Of a DNA stretch of 20,951 bases, positions 1 through 9,500 are shown in pieces (within the stretch, counting starts at the first letter, position 1; each line of letters begins with the position of its first letter). A program made the position numbers and the translations under genes. Origin of the DNA: an uncultured Asticcacaulis sp. (lineage in GTDB: Bacteria > Pseudomonadota > Alphaproteobacteria > Caulobacterales > Caulobacteraceae); NCBI GenBank assembly GCA_946482045.1, contig CAMLPZ010000037.1, forward strand, positions 1-20,951. The letters are read 5' to 3'. The notes under the pieces are model-generated. The model searched no databases, was not told where the DNA came from, and was given only the letters and a program-made list of their open reading frames with translations.

Positions 1-596
1 CCGTGAACCTTGATGGCGACTTCGGCGACTTTGCGGCCCTGATAGCGCGCGCCTTCCAGTTCATTTTCACTGGGCTGACGCGCCCCATCGCCGCCGGTAA
101 CTGTGGTCGCGCCATAGGGCGCGCCGCCGGTGATTTCGTCCAGCCTCATCTGGCCGGCGAAGCCGTAGTTCAAGCCAACGATCGTCATGCCATAATGGAG
201 CATGTTGGTAATGATCGACAGCAGCGTTGTTTCCTGGCCGCCGTGCTGGGTGGCCGTCGAGGTAAAGGCGCCGCCGACCTTGCCGTGCAGAGCGCCGCGC
301 GCCCACAAGCCGCCGGTCTTGTCGAGGAAGGCGGTCATCTGCGAGGCCATGCGGCCATAGCGTGTGCCGACGCCGATAATGATGGCGTCGTAATCGGCCA
401 GTTCCTCCACAGTGGCGATCGGAGCTTCCTGGTCGAGCTTGTAGTAAGAGGCCTTGGCAACGTCTTCCGGCACGGTTTCGGGCACGCGCTTGATGACGGC
501 TTCGGCGCCGGCTTCGCGCACGCCTTCGGCAACAGCCTTGGCCATGGTCTCGATGTGGCCATAGGCGGAGTAGTAGAGAACGAGAACCTTGGTCAT
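1..596 (-). CDS. wrbA: WrbA-type NAD(P)H:quinone oxidoreductase, 3' end cut by window edge
   Basis: This is a flavodoxin-like FMN protein predicted to reduce quinones by two electrons with NAD(P)H in the cytoplasm, limiting redox cycling. The ATG is at 596 and the frame stays open to base 1, giving 198 codons plus part of the next. E. coli WrbA is about 198 residues, so only the last residue or so and the stop are missing. Visible features are the N-terminal FMN-phosphate loop ([12 protein letters not shown], about residues 8-19), a TRYGRMASQ segment near residue 78, [11 protein letters not shown] near 112, and the family's C-terminal ARYQG motif. An AAGGA-type ribosome binding site (AAAAAGGA) lies about 10 bases before the ATG. 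The gene has its own upstream region with a 17-bp palindrome and is separated from the GH3 gene by a terminator, so it is probably a single-gene unit. The family call is secure; the physiological quinone is not known. Confidence 0.93.
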   Translation of the reverse strand, partial: MTKVLVLYYSAYGHIETMAKAVAEGVREAGAEAVIKRVPETVPEDVAKASYYKLDQEAPIATVEELADYDAIIIGVGTRYGRMASQMTAFLDKTGGLWARGALHGKVGGAFTSTATQHGGQETTLLSIITNMLHYGMTIVGLNYGFAGQMRLDEITGGAPYGATTVTGGDGARQPSENELEGARYQGRKVAEVAIKVH

Positions 597-632
597 GAGC
601 TTGATATCCTTTTTCTGTAAGACGCGCGAGCA

Positions 633-649
633 GTAACTAATTCAGTTAC
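633..649. promoter_or_regulatory. 17-bp palindrome upstream of wrbA, likely operator
   Basis: GTAACT-N5-AGTTAC is a perfect 6-5-6 inverted repeat 37 bases before the wrbA start. On the minus strand a TTGCAA (658-663) lies just upstream as a possible -35, which would put the palindrome over the -10 region. Symmetric sites of this type with GTAAC arms are compatible with a dimeric winged-helix repressor such as HxlR or MarR family members, which often control quinone reductases. No such regulator is in the window, so the regulator class is inference. Confidence 0.5.
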
Positions 650-704
650 ATATAAGATTGCAAGCCCGCTTTTCTGTAATCACAAGGATGTTAGCGCACG
701 ACAA

Positions 705-732
705 AACGCCGCCTGTGTGAACAGACGGCGTT
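705..732. terminator. Hairpin terminator between the GH3 gene and wrbA
   Basis: The arms AACGCCGCCTGT and ACAGACGGCGTT form a 12-bp stem with one G-U type mismatch and a four-base loop (GTGA). On the minus strand it is followed directly by TTTTGT, and it starts 23 bases after the GH3 stop codon. It should end transcription of the halogenase-GH3 transcript before wrbA. Confidence 0.8.
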
Positions 733-754
733 CTCATTTTTGCTGTTGCCTGGC

Positions 755-3073
755 TTACTGGCCGCGGACGTTGAGCGTCTGCTGAGAAAGCGTGATGGTC
801 GCGGTCTGGGTCAGGTCGGTCGCCGAGTTGCCGCTCATGACCTTGTAATCGCCGGCCTGGACCGTCCAGGTTTTGGAGGCCGAATCATAGGTGGCCAGCA
901 GGCGCGGATCGACGTCAAGCGACAGGTCCTTCGCTTCACCTGGCTTCAGGTCGACCTTGGCAAACGCTCCGAGGCGCTTGGGGGCTTCCCAGCCGGCATC
1001 TGCCGAAGGCGAGACGTAGATCTGGACGGCATCCTTGCCGGCGACCTTGCCGGTATTGGTGATGCGCACCGACACCTTCATGCCCTTGCCCGACGGCTGG
1101 GCCGACAGGTTCGACGTCGCGAACGTGGTGTAGCTCAGGCCATGGCCGAACGGGAAGAGCGGCTTCAGGCCCTTCTTGTCGAACCACTTATAGCCGATGG
1201 CCGCGCCGTCGATATTGTAGTCGCTCATCGGGTGCGAATCCTGGTCCAGCTTCGGATCGCCTTCCAGGACAGGACGCGGTGTCTGGGCCAGCGAAGCCGG
1301 GAAGGTCGCCGGCAGGTGGCCCGATGGGTTGACTTCGCCGGTCAGGACGCGGGCGATGGCTTCGCCGCCGGAGGTGCCAGGATACCAGGCCTCAACCACG
1401 GCGCCGACCTTCGACAACCACGGCATGACGACCGGGCCGCCCGTTTGCAGGACGACGACGGTCTTCTTGTTGGCACGCGCGACCGTGTCGATCAGCTTGT
1501 CCTGGTCGCCCGGCAGGTTCAGGTCCGGTGCGTCGATCGACTCGCCCGTCCACTGCTCGGCGAAGACCAGCACGACATCGGCCTTTTTCGCTGCGGCCGC
1601 CGCAGCCTTCAGGTCCTTACCGTCGAGATAGGTGACGGTGGCCGAGGTGCGGGCCTGGATGCCCTTCATCGGCGAAGAGGGATACCAGACCTTCGGACCC
1701 GGGAAACCCTTGCCGAACTCATCAGGGACCGGCGAGCCGCCGACCGGATAGACCTGGCTGGAGCCGCCGCCGGAGAGTACACCGACGTCGGCGTGGGCGC
1801 CGACGATCAGGATCGACTTGGCCGTCTTGGAGAGCGGCAGCAAGCCTGGCGTGTTCTTGAGCAGGACGATGGCTTCTTCGGCGTCGGCCTGGGTTATAGC
1901 GGCGTGCGCCTTGAAGTCGATCGTCGCCGACTGGTCGCCCTTAACAGGGTTGTCGAACAGACCGGTGTCGAACATCGCCCACAGGATGCGGCGGGCCATG
2001 TCGGTGGCGCGCTCCTGCGAGACATAGCCGTTGTTGACGGCTTCGCGCAGGGGGCCTTCGAAGTAGTTCGAACGGTCGAATGCCCAGCCCGACTGTTGGT
2101 CCAGGCCCTGATTGGCGGCCGGGATGGTCGAGTGGACGGCGCCCCAGTCCGACAGGACGTAGCCCTTATAGCCCCAGTCGGTCTTCAGGACCTCGTTGAG
2201 CAACCAGTTGTTTTCGCACGCATAGAAGCCGTTGACGCGGTTATAGGCGCACATGATCGAGGCCGGCTTGCCGATCTCATAGGCGATCTGGAAGGCCAGC
2301 AGGTCGGATTCGCGCGCGGCCTTGTCCGAGATCTGGTGGTCGATATTGAAGCGGTTGGTCTCCTGGCCGTTAAAGGCGAAGTGCTTCATGGTCGAGATGA
2401 CGTTGTTGGACTGAATGCCGGCGATTTCCTTGCCGGTGATGACGCCGGCCAGCAGGGGGTCTTCACCGCCGTATTCAAAGTTGCGGCCATTGCGCGCGTC
2501 ACGCATCAGGTTCATGCCGCCGGCCAGCTGGACGTTGAAGCCGGAGAGGAAGGCCTCGCGGCCGATCATGGCGCCGCCAGCATAGGCCAGGTCCGGGTTC
2601 CAGGTCGCGGCCGTGGCGATACCCGAAGGCAGGGCGGTGCGGCCGCGCGGCAGGTCAGCGGCCTTGTCGGCGGGGGGGACAGTCTGGGTGGCGACGCCGA
2701 CGCCGGCATCGGTCTGCCACTGGTTGGGGATGCCGAGGCGCGGAATGCCCGGCACGAAACCGGCCGAGAAGGGCAGGCCTTCTTCCGGAACGGCGAAGTT
2801 CTTGATCTTGTTGACCTGCCATGGTGCCTTGGTCGAGAAGTAGCCAAAGGTCAGCTGAAGTTTTTCCGCCAGGGTCATTTCCTTGAGCAGAAGGTCGACG
2901 CGCTGGTCAGCGGTTAGCGACTTGTCCATCCACGGGCGCTCAGCCGGGCCGTCGGTCGGCGCGGTAGCAGCCTTGGGGGCGTTATTGGTCGTATTGGTCT
3001 GCGCGACAGCGGCCATGGGGCCAAAGGCGATGAGGGCAGAGGCACTCAAAAGGGCGAGTTTGTTCAGGGTCAT
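755..3073 (-). CDS. Secreted glycoside hydrolase family 3 beta-glycosidase
   Basis: This is a 772-residue GH3 enzyme predicted to release terminal beta-linked sugars (beta-glucosidase or beta-xylosidase type) outside the cytoplasm. A Sec signal peptide is visible (MTLNKLALL, hydrophobic core, AVAQ near residue 25). The (beta/alpha)8 domain covers about residues 50-390, with substrate-binding KH at 230-231 and the nucleophile Asp309 in GYVLSDWGA. The alpha/beta sandwich domain follows to about 600, with GES at 510-512 placing Glu511 as the likely acid/base, followed by DLNLPGDQ. A fibronectin-III-like domain starts after GHGLSYTTF (643-651) and runs to about 755. The gene starts 18 bases after the second halogenase and ends before a terminator, so it is the last gene of that operon. 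GH3 specificity cannot be read from sequence alone. The membership and catalytic residues are secure. Confidence 0.93.
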   Translation of the reverse strand: MTLNKLALLSASALIAFGPMAAVAQTNTTNNAPKAATAPTDGPAERPWMDKSLTADQRVDLLLKEMTLAEKLQLTFGYFSTKAPWQVNKIKNFAVPEEGLPFSAGFVPGIPRLGIPNQWQTDAGVGVATQTVPPADKAADLPRGRTALPSGIATAATWNPDLAYAGGAMIGREAFLSGFNVQLAGGMNLMRDARNGRNFEYGGEDPLLAGVITGKEIAGIQSNNVISTMKHFAFNGQETNRFNIDHQISDKAARESDLLAFQIAYEIGKPASIMCAYNRVNGFYACENNWLLNEVLKTDWGYKGYVLSDWGAVHSTIPAANQGLDQQSGWAFDRSNYFEGPLREAVNNGYVSQERATDMARRILWAMFDTGLFDNPVKGDQSATIDFKAHAAITQADAEEAIVLLKNTPGLLPLSKTAKSILIVGAHADVGVLSGGGSSQVYPVGGSPVPDEFGKGFPGPKVWYPSSPMKGIQARTSATVTYLDGKDLKAAAAAAKKADVVLVFAEQWTGESIDAPDLNLPGDQDKLIDTVARANKKTVVVLQTGGPVVMPWLSKVGAVVEAWYPGTSGGEAIARVLTGEVNPSGHLPATFPASLAQTPRPVLEGDPKLDQDSHPMSDYNIDGAAIGYKWFDKKGLKPLFPFGHGLSYTTFATSNLSAQPSGKGMKVSVRITNTGKVAGKDAVQIYVSPSADAGWEAPKRLGAFAKVDLKPGEAKDLSLDVDPRLLATYDSASKTWTVQAGDYKVMSGNSATDLTQTATITLSQQTLNVRGQ

Positions 3074-3091
3074 CGGGCGTTTCCGTCTCTC

Positions 3092-4669
3092 TTATTCGGC
3101 GGCGAAATGGGCTGTTGACGATGTTATGGGATCGGCAGGACAATAGGTTCTAAGGAAGTCTGACAACGCTGGCAAGGTTTGCACGAAACTCTGCAACTGC
3201 GGCTTCACTTCGTTTAGCAAAGGATGCAATTGTGCACTATCCAGCCTGTCGGTCAGGAAGTTGTAGCGATAGGGCCTGACCCCCATGCCTTCCAGCACCG
3301 AATACCACGACGGCTGGCGGAACAGTTCTTCTGGACCGGTTTCGCGTAACGCTCCTGAGGCGCGGAAGACATCAAGCTTGGCGCGCAAACTGTCGGGGAT
3401 TGGGTCCGACTTGACGCGCCGCCAGAACGCGGTGTCATCGCGCCTCGTCACGCAATAGTGCAGGATGATGAAGTCCTTGATCTCATCGTAGTCATTATAG
3501 ATGCGGCGGTTGAAATCGGCCTGCAGCGCCGGATTGAACGACTTGTCCGGGAAGTAGCGGAAGAAGAAGTCGAGCGTGCGGTAGACGAGGTGGATCGCCG
3601 TCGATTCGAGTGGCTCGATAAAGCCCGATGCCAGCCCCAGGGAGAGGACGTTTTTCGACCAGACTTGCTTGCGGATGCCGGTCGTGAACGGAATGATCAT
3701 CGGGCCAGCCACGACCTTGCCTTCGACCTGGCTGAGAAGGGTCGCGGTCGCTTCGTCATCGGTGATATAGTCCTTGCAGAAGACGTAGCCATTGCCCGAA
3801 CGGTGCTGCAAAGGGATGCGCCAGCGCCAGCCATAGTCCTGCGCCTGCGCAAGCGTATAGGGGGCGGGCTCGCCGACATTCTCGGTCTGGCAGACGACGG
3901 CGCGGTTACACAAGAGCTGGTCAGCCCAGCTTTCGTAGCCGACGCCTAAAGTCTTGCCGATCAACAGCGCCCGGAAACCGGTGCAGTCGATAAACAGGTC
4001 GCCGCCGATCTCCTCGCCGGACTTGAGCACCAGTGAGCGGACATTGCCGTTCGGCGCCTGGTTGACGGTTTCGATCAGGCCTTCGGTTCGAGTCGTGCCG
4101 AACTTTTCGGCGTGCTTCCTCAGATACTGCGCCACCAGCTTGGCGTCGACATGCAGGGCATAGTTGGCCGAGGCGATCGGGGTGCGCGGCGCCTTTTGCG
4201 GCAGCATGAACCGGCCCTCAGCCGCCATTACCGAGGCAGGAGCGAAGTCCTGCAACTGGCTGTCGTGGCCTTCGAGCTTTGCCTTCAGCCAGCAATGATA
4301 GAAGTCATTGCCTTCAATGGCGGCGCCGATCTGGCCGAACGGATGGAAATAGCTGTGGTCCTTGGTCAGCCAGTTCTCGAAGCGGATGCCGAGCTTGAAG
4401 CTGGCTTGCGTCTTCTGGATGAAGTCCTGTTCGTTGATGCCGAGATTTTTGATCAGGCCGAGAAACGGCGGGATGGTCGATTCTCCGACGCCAATCGTAC
4501 CGATTTCTTCTGACTCAATCAGCCGGACATTGGCGCCCGGCATATGGACGGAAAACAACGCCGCCGCCATCCAACCGGCCGTGCCGCCCCCGCAGATGAC
4601 GATGTCGCGGATTTCGTTCGGATCTTTCATCTGGCTTTGTGGTATTTGCGGATCTTTATGCGGAGACAC
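3092..4669 (-). CDS. Flavin-dependent tryptophan-halogenase-family protein (second copy)
   Basis: This PF04820-type FADH2-dependent halogenase family member is about 525 residues from the GTG at 4669. I chose that start because GGGAGGACACC places a strong Shine-Dalgarno five bases before it, whereas the internal ATG at 4630 has none and the longer frame to 4741 runs deep into the upstream gene. Numbered from the GTG, the FAD-binding GGGTAGWM is at 27-34 and Lys92 sits in ASFKLGIRF, matching the catalytic lysine of PrnA-like enzymes. The WRWRIP halogenase signature is at 281-286 and EPLES at 352-356, where Glu355 corresponds to PrnA Glu346. All key halogenation residues are therefore present. 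The start overlaps the end of the upstream halogenase by 14 bases, which implies translational coupling. The substrate is unknown; free tryptophan is only the family name. The enzyme would need a flavin reductase, and none is encoded here. Confidence 0.9.
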   Translation of the reverse strand: MSPHKDPQIPQSQMKDPNEIRDIVICGGGTAGWMAAALFSVHMPGANVRLIESEEIGTIGVGESTIPPFLGLIKNLGINEQDFIQKTQASFKLGIRFENWLTKDHSYFHPFGQIGAAIEGNDFYHCWLKAKLEGHDSQLQDFAPASVMAAEGRFMLPQKAPRTPIASANYALHVDAKLVAQYLRKHAEKFGTTRTEGLIETVNQAPNGNVRSLVLKSGEEIGGDLFIDCTGFRALLIGKTLGVGYESWADQLLCNRAVVCQTENVGEPAPYTLAQAQDYGWRWRIPLQHRSGNGYVFCKDYITDDEATATLLSQVEGKVVAGPMIIPFTTGIRKQVWSKNVLSLGLASGFIEPLESTAIHLVYRTLDFFFRYFPDKSFNPALQADFNRRIYNDYDEIKDFIILHYCVTRRDDTAFWRRVKSDPIPDSLRAKLDVFRASGALRETGPEELFRQPSWYSVLEGMGVRPYRYNFLTDRLDSAQLHPLLNEVKPQLQSFVQTLPALSDFLRTYCPADPITSSTAHFAAE

Positions 4670-6191
4670 GGTGTCCTCCCGAAAGGCGGTTACAGTGGTC
4701 GAGAAAGGCGCGGTGCGGTGGCGCGGCCTTGACGGTCGCATCGATCTCGCGGCGCATATGCATGAAGCTGGCCTGGACTTCGGCCGGGCTCAGTTGCGCC
4801 ACCGCCGGATCAATGCTGTCGGGCCAGACACCAAAGCCGGCATAGATGGCCAGCCATGAGGCTGGGTGAAACATCTCCCAGCGGTAGCGTACGAAGTGGC
4901 CGCGGCGTTCATAGAGATCGATCTTGCGCTGGAGCGTGTCGGGCAGGTCCATGGCGGCCGCCTGCTTCCAGAAATCCGTGTCGCCGCGCTGATTGAGCTT
5001 GTAGTGCAGGATGATGAAGTCGCGTGTGCGCTCCATCTCGCGACGCGCCATGTCATTGTGCTCGTCAATGAGCATCTCGTCGAAGCCATTGATGGGCAGC
5101 AGCATCTGGATGCGCTCGATGCCGGTTTGGATGAGGGCGATCGAGGTTGACTCCAACGGTTCCAGAAAGCCGGAACTGAGGCCTATGGCAATGCAGTTCT
5201 TTTCCCAGGCCTTGACGCGCCGGCCGGGACGGAAGCGGATGACGCGCGGCTCGGTGACGGCTTCACCTGGCAGGCTGTCGGCCAGTATGCCGATGGCCTC
5301 GTCATCGGACATGTGCGCTGACGCGTAGACGTGACCATTGCCGGAGCGGTGCTGCAAAGGAATATGCCACTGCCAGCCGGCCGGACGTGCCGTTACGTCT
5401 GTGTAGCTGTTCGGCACGGCGACGCGCTCGCTCTGCTGGGCGACGGCGCTATCGCAGAACAGCCACTGGCCGTAGTCCTCGTAGCCGACGCCCAAGGCCT
5501 TGCTGATCAAAAGCGCCTGGAAGCCCGAGCAATCGATGAACAGGTCGCCTTCGACCGACTGGCCGGTATCGAGGTTCAGCGCATTGATGTGGCCATTCTC
5601 CGGATCGAGCGTGACGTCCTTCAGCACGGCGTCGATATGACGGACACCGCGTGCTTTCGCGAAATCACGCAGGTAATTGGCGAACAGACCGGCATCGAAA
5701 TGCAGCGCCCAGTCGAACTGCGTGTAGGAATCTAAAGTCGGCGAGGGCAGGGCGAACTTGCCGGCCTTGGCCAGCGCGGCGCCAAGCGCGTAGTCATCGA
5801 TGTCCTTCAGGCCGAAGGTGTCGCGGTACTTATTCCAGAAATGATGAAATCCTACGCCGTTCAGGTCGTGGCCAAAGGCGCCGAAGGGGTGAATGAAGCT
5901 TTCGCCTTCCTGCTTCCAGCCATTGAAGCGGATGCCGAGCTTGCACGAGGCACTTGTGGCGGCGATGACGTCGTAGTCGGTCATGCCCAGCGCGGCGTAG
6001 AAGCGGCGCAGGGTCGGGATTGTGGCTTCGCCGACGCCGATCGTGCCGATAGAGAGCGACTCGATCAGGGTAATTTCGATCGGCGTGTGGCGATAGTGAT
6101 GCACCAGTGATGCCGCGGTCATCCAGCCGGCGGTCCCACCGCCCAGAATAACGAGACGAGACAGAGGTTTTCCCTCTTCGATACGCTTCAT
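4656..6191 (-). CDS. Flavin-dependent tryptophan-halogenase-family protein (first copy)
   Basis: This 511-residue protein belongs to the same FADH2-dependent halogenase family as its neighbour but is clearly divergent from it, so the pair is not a recent duplication. It has GGGTAGWM at 17-24, Lys84 in ASCKLGIRF (catalytic lysine), WQWHIP at 273-278, and EPLES at 344-348 with Glu347 and Ser348 aligning with Glu346 and Ser347 of PrnA. GGGGAG sits upstream of the ATG as the ribosome binding site. The gene lies 327 bases after the TonB-dependent receptor and overlaps the next halogenase. Related genes are a recurrent accessory of TonB-receptor loci in Caulobacterales, Sphingomonadales and Xanthomonadales. 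BrvH, a homologue from a Brevundimonas-like source, is reported to brominate indole, but natural substrates are unknown. Cytoplasmic location is inferred from the lack of a signal peptide. Confidence 0.92.
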   Translation of the reverse strand: MKRIEEGKPLSRLVILGGGTAGWMTAASLVHHYRHTPIEITLIESLSIGTIGVGEATIPTLRRFYAALGMTDYDVIAATSASCKLGIRFNGWKQEGESFIHPFGAFGHDLNGVGFHHFWNKYRDTFGLKDIDDYALGAALAKAGKFALPSPTLDSYTQFDWALHFDAGLFANYLRDFAKARGVRHIDAVLKDVTLDPENGHINALNLDTGQSVEGDLFIDCSGFQALLISKALGVGYEDYGQWLFCDSAVAQQSERVAVPNSYTDVTARPAGWQWHIPLQHRSGNGHVYASAHMSDDEAIGILADSLPGEAVTEPRVIRFRPGRRVKAWEKNCIAIGLSSGFLEPLESTSIALIQTGIERIQMLLPINGFDEMLIDEHNDMARREMERTRDFIILHYKLNQRGDTDFWKQAAAMDLPDTLQRKIDLYERRGHFVRYRWEMFHPASWLAIYAGFGVWPDSIDPAVAQLSPAEVQASFMHMRREIDATVKAAPPHRAFLDHCNRLSGGHRVSA

Positions 6192-6198
6192 GGTGCTC

Positions 6199-6213
6199 CC
6201 CGGAACGGCCGGG
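6199..6213 (-). promoter_or_regulatory. Small stem-loop overlapping the ribosome binding site of the first halogenase
   Basis: On the minus strand CCCGG-N5-CCGGG ends within the GGGGAG Shine-Dalgarno that precedes the ATG at 6191, so part of the ribosome binding site can pair. The stem is only five base pairs but all G-C. It could damp translation of the halogenase pair; this is inference from the sequence only. Confidence 0.3.
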
Positions 6214-6243
6214 TCTGACGCCTGGTCCGTATAAAGGTTTCGG

Positions 6244-6287
6244 AAAAAAGCTCCCGTGCAAAAGTCTTAAGCCAATTTGCACGGGAG
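6244..6287 (-). terminator. Intrinsic terminator upstream of the halogenase genes
   Basis: A perfect 12-bp inverted repeat, CTCCCGTGCAAA (6251-6262) and TTTGCACGGGAG (6276-6287), with a 13-base loop is followed on the minus strand by CTTTTTT. This is a textbook rho-independent terminator for transcripts coming from the TonB-dependent receptor. It lies about 52 bases before the start codon of the first halogenase, a place that also suits an attenuator. Confidence 0.88.
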
Positions 6288-6478
6288 GGAAATCACGTCC
6301 GCGGATACAGGCTGCGGACTTGTCAGTTGGGGAAGACAGAAACCAATGGGGCAGGAGAACCAAACCCTAACGTTCCTGGATCACATACCCGGTACGCACA
6401 CACCCAGGGAGCTATGTGCGCATGAAGGATATGTGACTTGTGTGCGCTCCGGACGCGCCGGTTGCGCAAAGGCAGGCC

Positions 6479-6510
6479 GCACCGGGAGGCCGCAAAAGGC
6501 CACCCGGTGC
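6479..6510 (-). other. Stable hairpin just after the receptor stop codon
   Basis: GCACCGGGAGGCC and GGCCACCCGGTGC form a 13-bp G+C-rich stem with a single A-A mismatch and a six-base loop. It begins 8 bases after the TonB-dependent receptor stop. No T tract follows on the minus strand, so it is more likely a 3'-end protecting or processing hairpin than a terminator on its own. Confidence 0.6.
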
Positions 6511-6518
6511 GGATCAGC

Positions 6519-9500
6519 TTACCACTTGGCGCGGACGCCCAGGGTGTAACGCGGTTCGAACTGGTTCTGGAACGCGTACTGCTTCGAGTCGCCGAAGTGA
6601 TAGTTGTACGTCTCCGTTTCGCCCGTCACGTTCGAGCCGTTGAAGTACAGCGACACGCGGTCGGTGACATCGTAGGTGGCGTTGACGTCGATGAAGTTGG
6701 TGGCTTCGGCGAAGATCGGAATCTTCGAGTTGTCCACCAGGCTCGCGATATTCTGCAGGCGCTCGCTGCGGTAGTTGTAAGCGACGCGGATCTGCAGCTT
6801 GTCGTCCTGATACCAGCCGATCAGGTTGAACTGATCGCGCGAGTTGTTGAAGAAGGGCAGCTTTTCGCCGTCGAGACCGACATCGCCGGATTCGGACGGC
6901 GAGTAGGTGTAGTTGGTGTCGACACCCAGGTTGGACAGGAAGCCGCCGTCGATGAAGTCGGCGAAGGCAAGCTTGGCGCCCAGTTCGAGGCCCTGGACCT
7001 TGCCGCCGCTGCCCTGGATGGGCAGGAAGATCGGCACGGCGCCGGCAGGCGAACCGTCTGAGTTGACGAACTGGCCAGGCGCCGACAGGATCTGACCGCC
7101 AACGACGAAGCTGTCGATCTGCATGTCGAAGATGGCGGCGCTGAGGACCGAACCGCGGCCGAGATAGTATTCCGCCGACAGGTTGGTGTTGGTCGAACGC
7201 CACGGATCGAGGTACGGATTGCCGTTCGAGTTGGCCGAGGTGACCACGCGACGCGGCGGAACATGCCCAGGATCGTCATTGGTGTTGATCTTGATCGAAC
7301 CGCCGTAGTTGCCGAGATCCAGCGGTTGCATGGTCTTGGCGTAGCCGAAGCGCACCTTGAACTGGTCAGAAATATCGGCATTGATGTTCAGCGACGGCAG
7401 GACGTCGGTATACTTGCGGTTGGTGACCGTGTCGCCGGTGTCGGCATTGGTGTCACCATAGGCGAGGGTATCGCCCGTCACGTTCTGCTTGACGTTCAAC
7501 TCGGTCTGGATGACGCGGACGCCGATGTTACCCGAGAAGATGCCGGCTTCGAATTCGCCCGAAGCGTAGACATTGTTCTCGTACATGTTGACTTCGTAAG
7601 TTTGGCCCGGGACCGTGATCGGCACGGCGCCGCCGAAGACCTTCTCGTGGAACGAACGGACATCGTCGAAGTCTTTCGGATCGACCGCCCAGAAGCCCGG
7701 AATGCCAGAGGCGGTGTCACCGCCCAGGCCTTCGACGAAGACGACATTGTTGAATTCGTCGATGCGGGTCGGCTTGTTGACCGTATAGCCCTGGAACACC
7801 ATGACAGCCGGGTTGGCGGCCGACGGTACCATTTCGCCGGCGGAGCACTGGCCCTGGTCCATCACGACGTCGATGGCTTTCCACTGGGCCAGGCAGCCCG
7901 TGGCCGGAACGGGCTGGCCATTGGCCTGGACGCCCTTGCCGGCGTAGAAGTTCGAGAACAGGTGGAACTGTTCGATATCGGTCGTACGTTGGCTGACGCG
8001 GACACCGGCATCGAGCTTCGTGAAGATGCCGAGTGCCTTTTCGTCGAAGCGGTAATGGCCGTCGGCGCGGGCGACGTTGAGCGTCGACGATGCGTCGTTG
8101 TTGCCTTCCGAGGAGAAAGCGCCGACGCGGTAGGAGTTCAGGTTGGCCATGTAGTCGGCGGTCGTCTTGCCGGCACCCAGGCCGCCTGCGCGGGCCATGA
8201 CGTCGCCAAAGCCGTCGAACACTGCATTGCCGCCCGAGAAGTCGACGTGCAGGAGCGGGTTGGAGTTATAACCTTCCGGGTTCGGGTTCAGGTAGCAGCC
8301 GCCGGCCGAACCGGTGATGGCATTCGAGCGCTGCGAGGCCGGGAACTTGGCGCAGATGTCGGCCGAGTAGAAGGTGCCGCGCGAGCGGTCGTCCGGGTTG
8401 CGGAACAGGGTGAACTCACCCGGCGCCGCCGCATCATACTGCCAGTTCGACAGGTCGCCCTGGACCTGGCCGTTCATGGACAGGCGGCTGGCGCGGGCGC
8501 TGATAAAGCGGGTTTCGGCGGTGAACTTGCCGCCGTTGTCGTACTTCAGCTCGAGGTTATAGTTGGTCGATTCCGAATTGTTGGTCCGGTTGACGGTAAA
8601 CGAGTTCAGCCACTGGGCGTTGATGTCATAGGACGACACGTTCCACCATGGCGTCCCGTTCGAATCATCCAGGCCGGTGTCGGAATATTCGTCCGGCGTC
8701 AGCCAGGTCGCGAACGCGCCGCCATCCCAGCGGTTCGAGATGTTGAGACCCATGGCGCGGTTGTGTTCTTCGAGCTTGGCGTAGAACACGTCACCGGTCA
8801 GGGTCCAGCCGTCGTCCAGCTTGGCCTGGAACGACAGGTTGGCACCGGTACGCTTGCGCTGGATCGCGCGGTTGTAGACTTCGAAGCCGTGCGGGGCGAT
8901 AAAGTTCTGCGGCTGGCCCGCGCCCCAGTCGTTCTGCGAGAAGACGCCGCCGCCGGAGCCGGAGTAGTTGTTGCCGTTGGTCGTGTCGCCGATGGCGACG
9001 CTGGCCAGGATGCCGACACGGTCATTTCGCCATGCGGCGAGCCCATTGACCATATAGTCGTTTTCCTTGGTGTAGTCGCCGCGCGAAGCTTCGGCGGCGC
9101 CCGTCAGGCTGAGGCCCTTCGGCATCTGGAACGGGCGACGGGTCTGCAGGTCGATCGTGCCCGAAATGCCGGCCAGCGGTGTGCGCGGGTCGACCGACTT
9201 ATAGACGACGACGCCGCTCATCAGTTGCGACGGCACGTCGAGGAAGTTGGCCTGGGCCTGGCCGATATTGCCTGCCGACAGGTACTGTTCGCCGTTCATA
9301 AGGGTATAGGTCTGGCCCAGGCCGCGGATCTGGACGCTGGCGCCTTCACCGGCTTCGCGGATGATCTGGATGCCGGGGACGCGCTGCAGCGAGTCGGCGA
9401 TGGTGGTGTCGGGCAGTTTGCCGATGTCTTCGGCCGAAATGCCGTCGACCTGGGCGATCGCCCGTTTCTTGATGTCGACCGCGCGCAGTTGCGAGCCGCG

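Larger units (their letters stand above)
6192..6518. other. 327-bp gap between receptor and halogenase genes
   Basis: No convincing gene lies here. Read on the minus strand from the receptor stop, the gap holds a G+C-rich hairpin (6479-6510) and then about 190 bases. Within those, repeated TGTGCGC/GCACAC motifs near 6393-6447 and a small GTCCGC/GCGGAC inverted repeat (6297-6319) can form local structure. An intrinsic terminator (6244-6287) and the halogenase leader follow. No clear sigma-70 promoter was found between the terminator and the halogenase start. Confidence 0.7.

Noticed and set aside
740..2917. 725-residue open frame on the plus strand
   Set aside because: It lies opposite the GH3 gene, has no recognisable domain and is Arg/Asp/Gly/Val-rich, as expected when a G+C-rich gene is read on the other strand.
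4670..4741. ATG at 4741 as start of the second halogenase
   Set aside because: It would add residues unlike any halogenase N-terminus and overlap the first halogenase by 86 bases, while a strong ribosome binding site marks the GTG at 4669.
6277..6549. Possible small gene in the gap between the receptor and the halogenases
   Set aside because: The frame crosses both hairpins and the end of the receptor gene, has no ribosome binding site and shows no plausible protein features.
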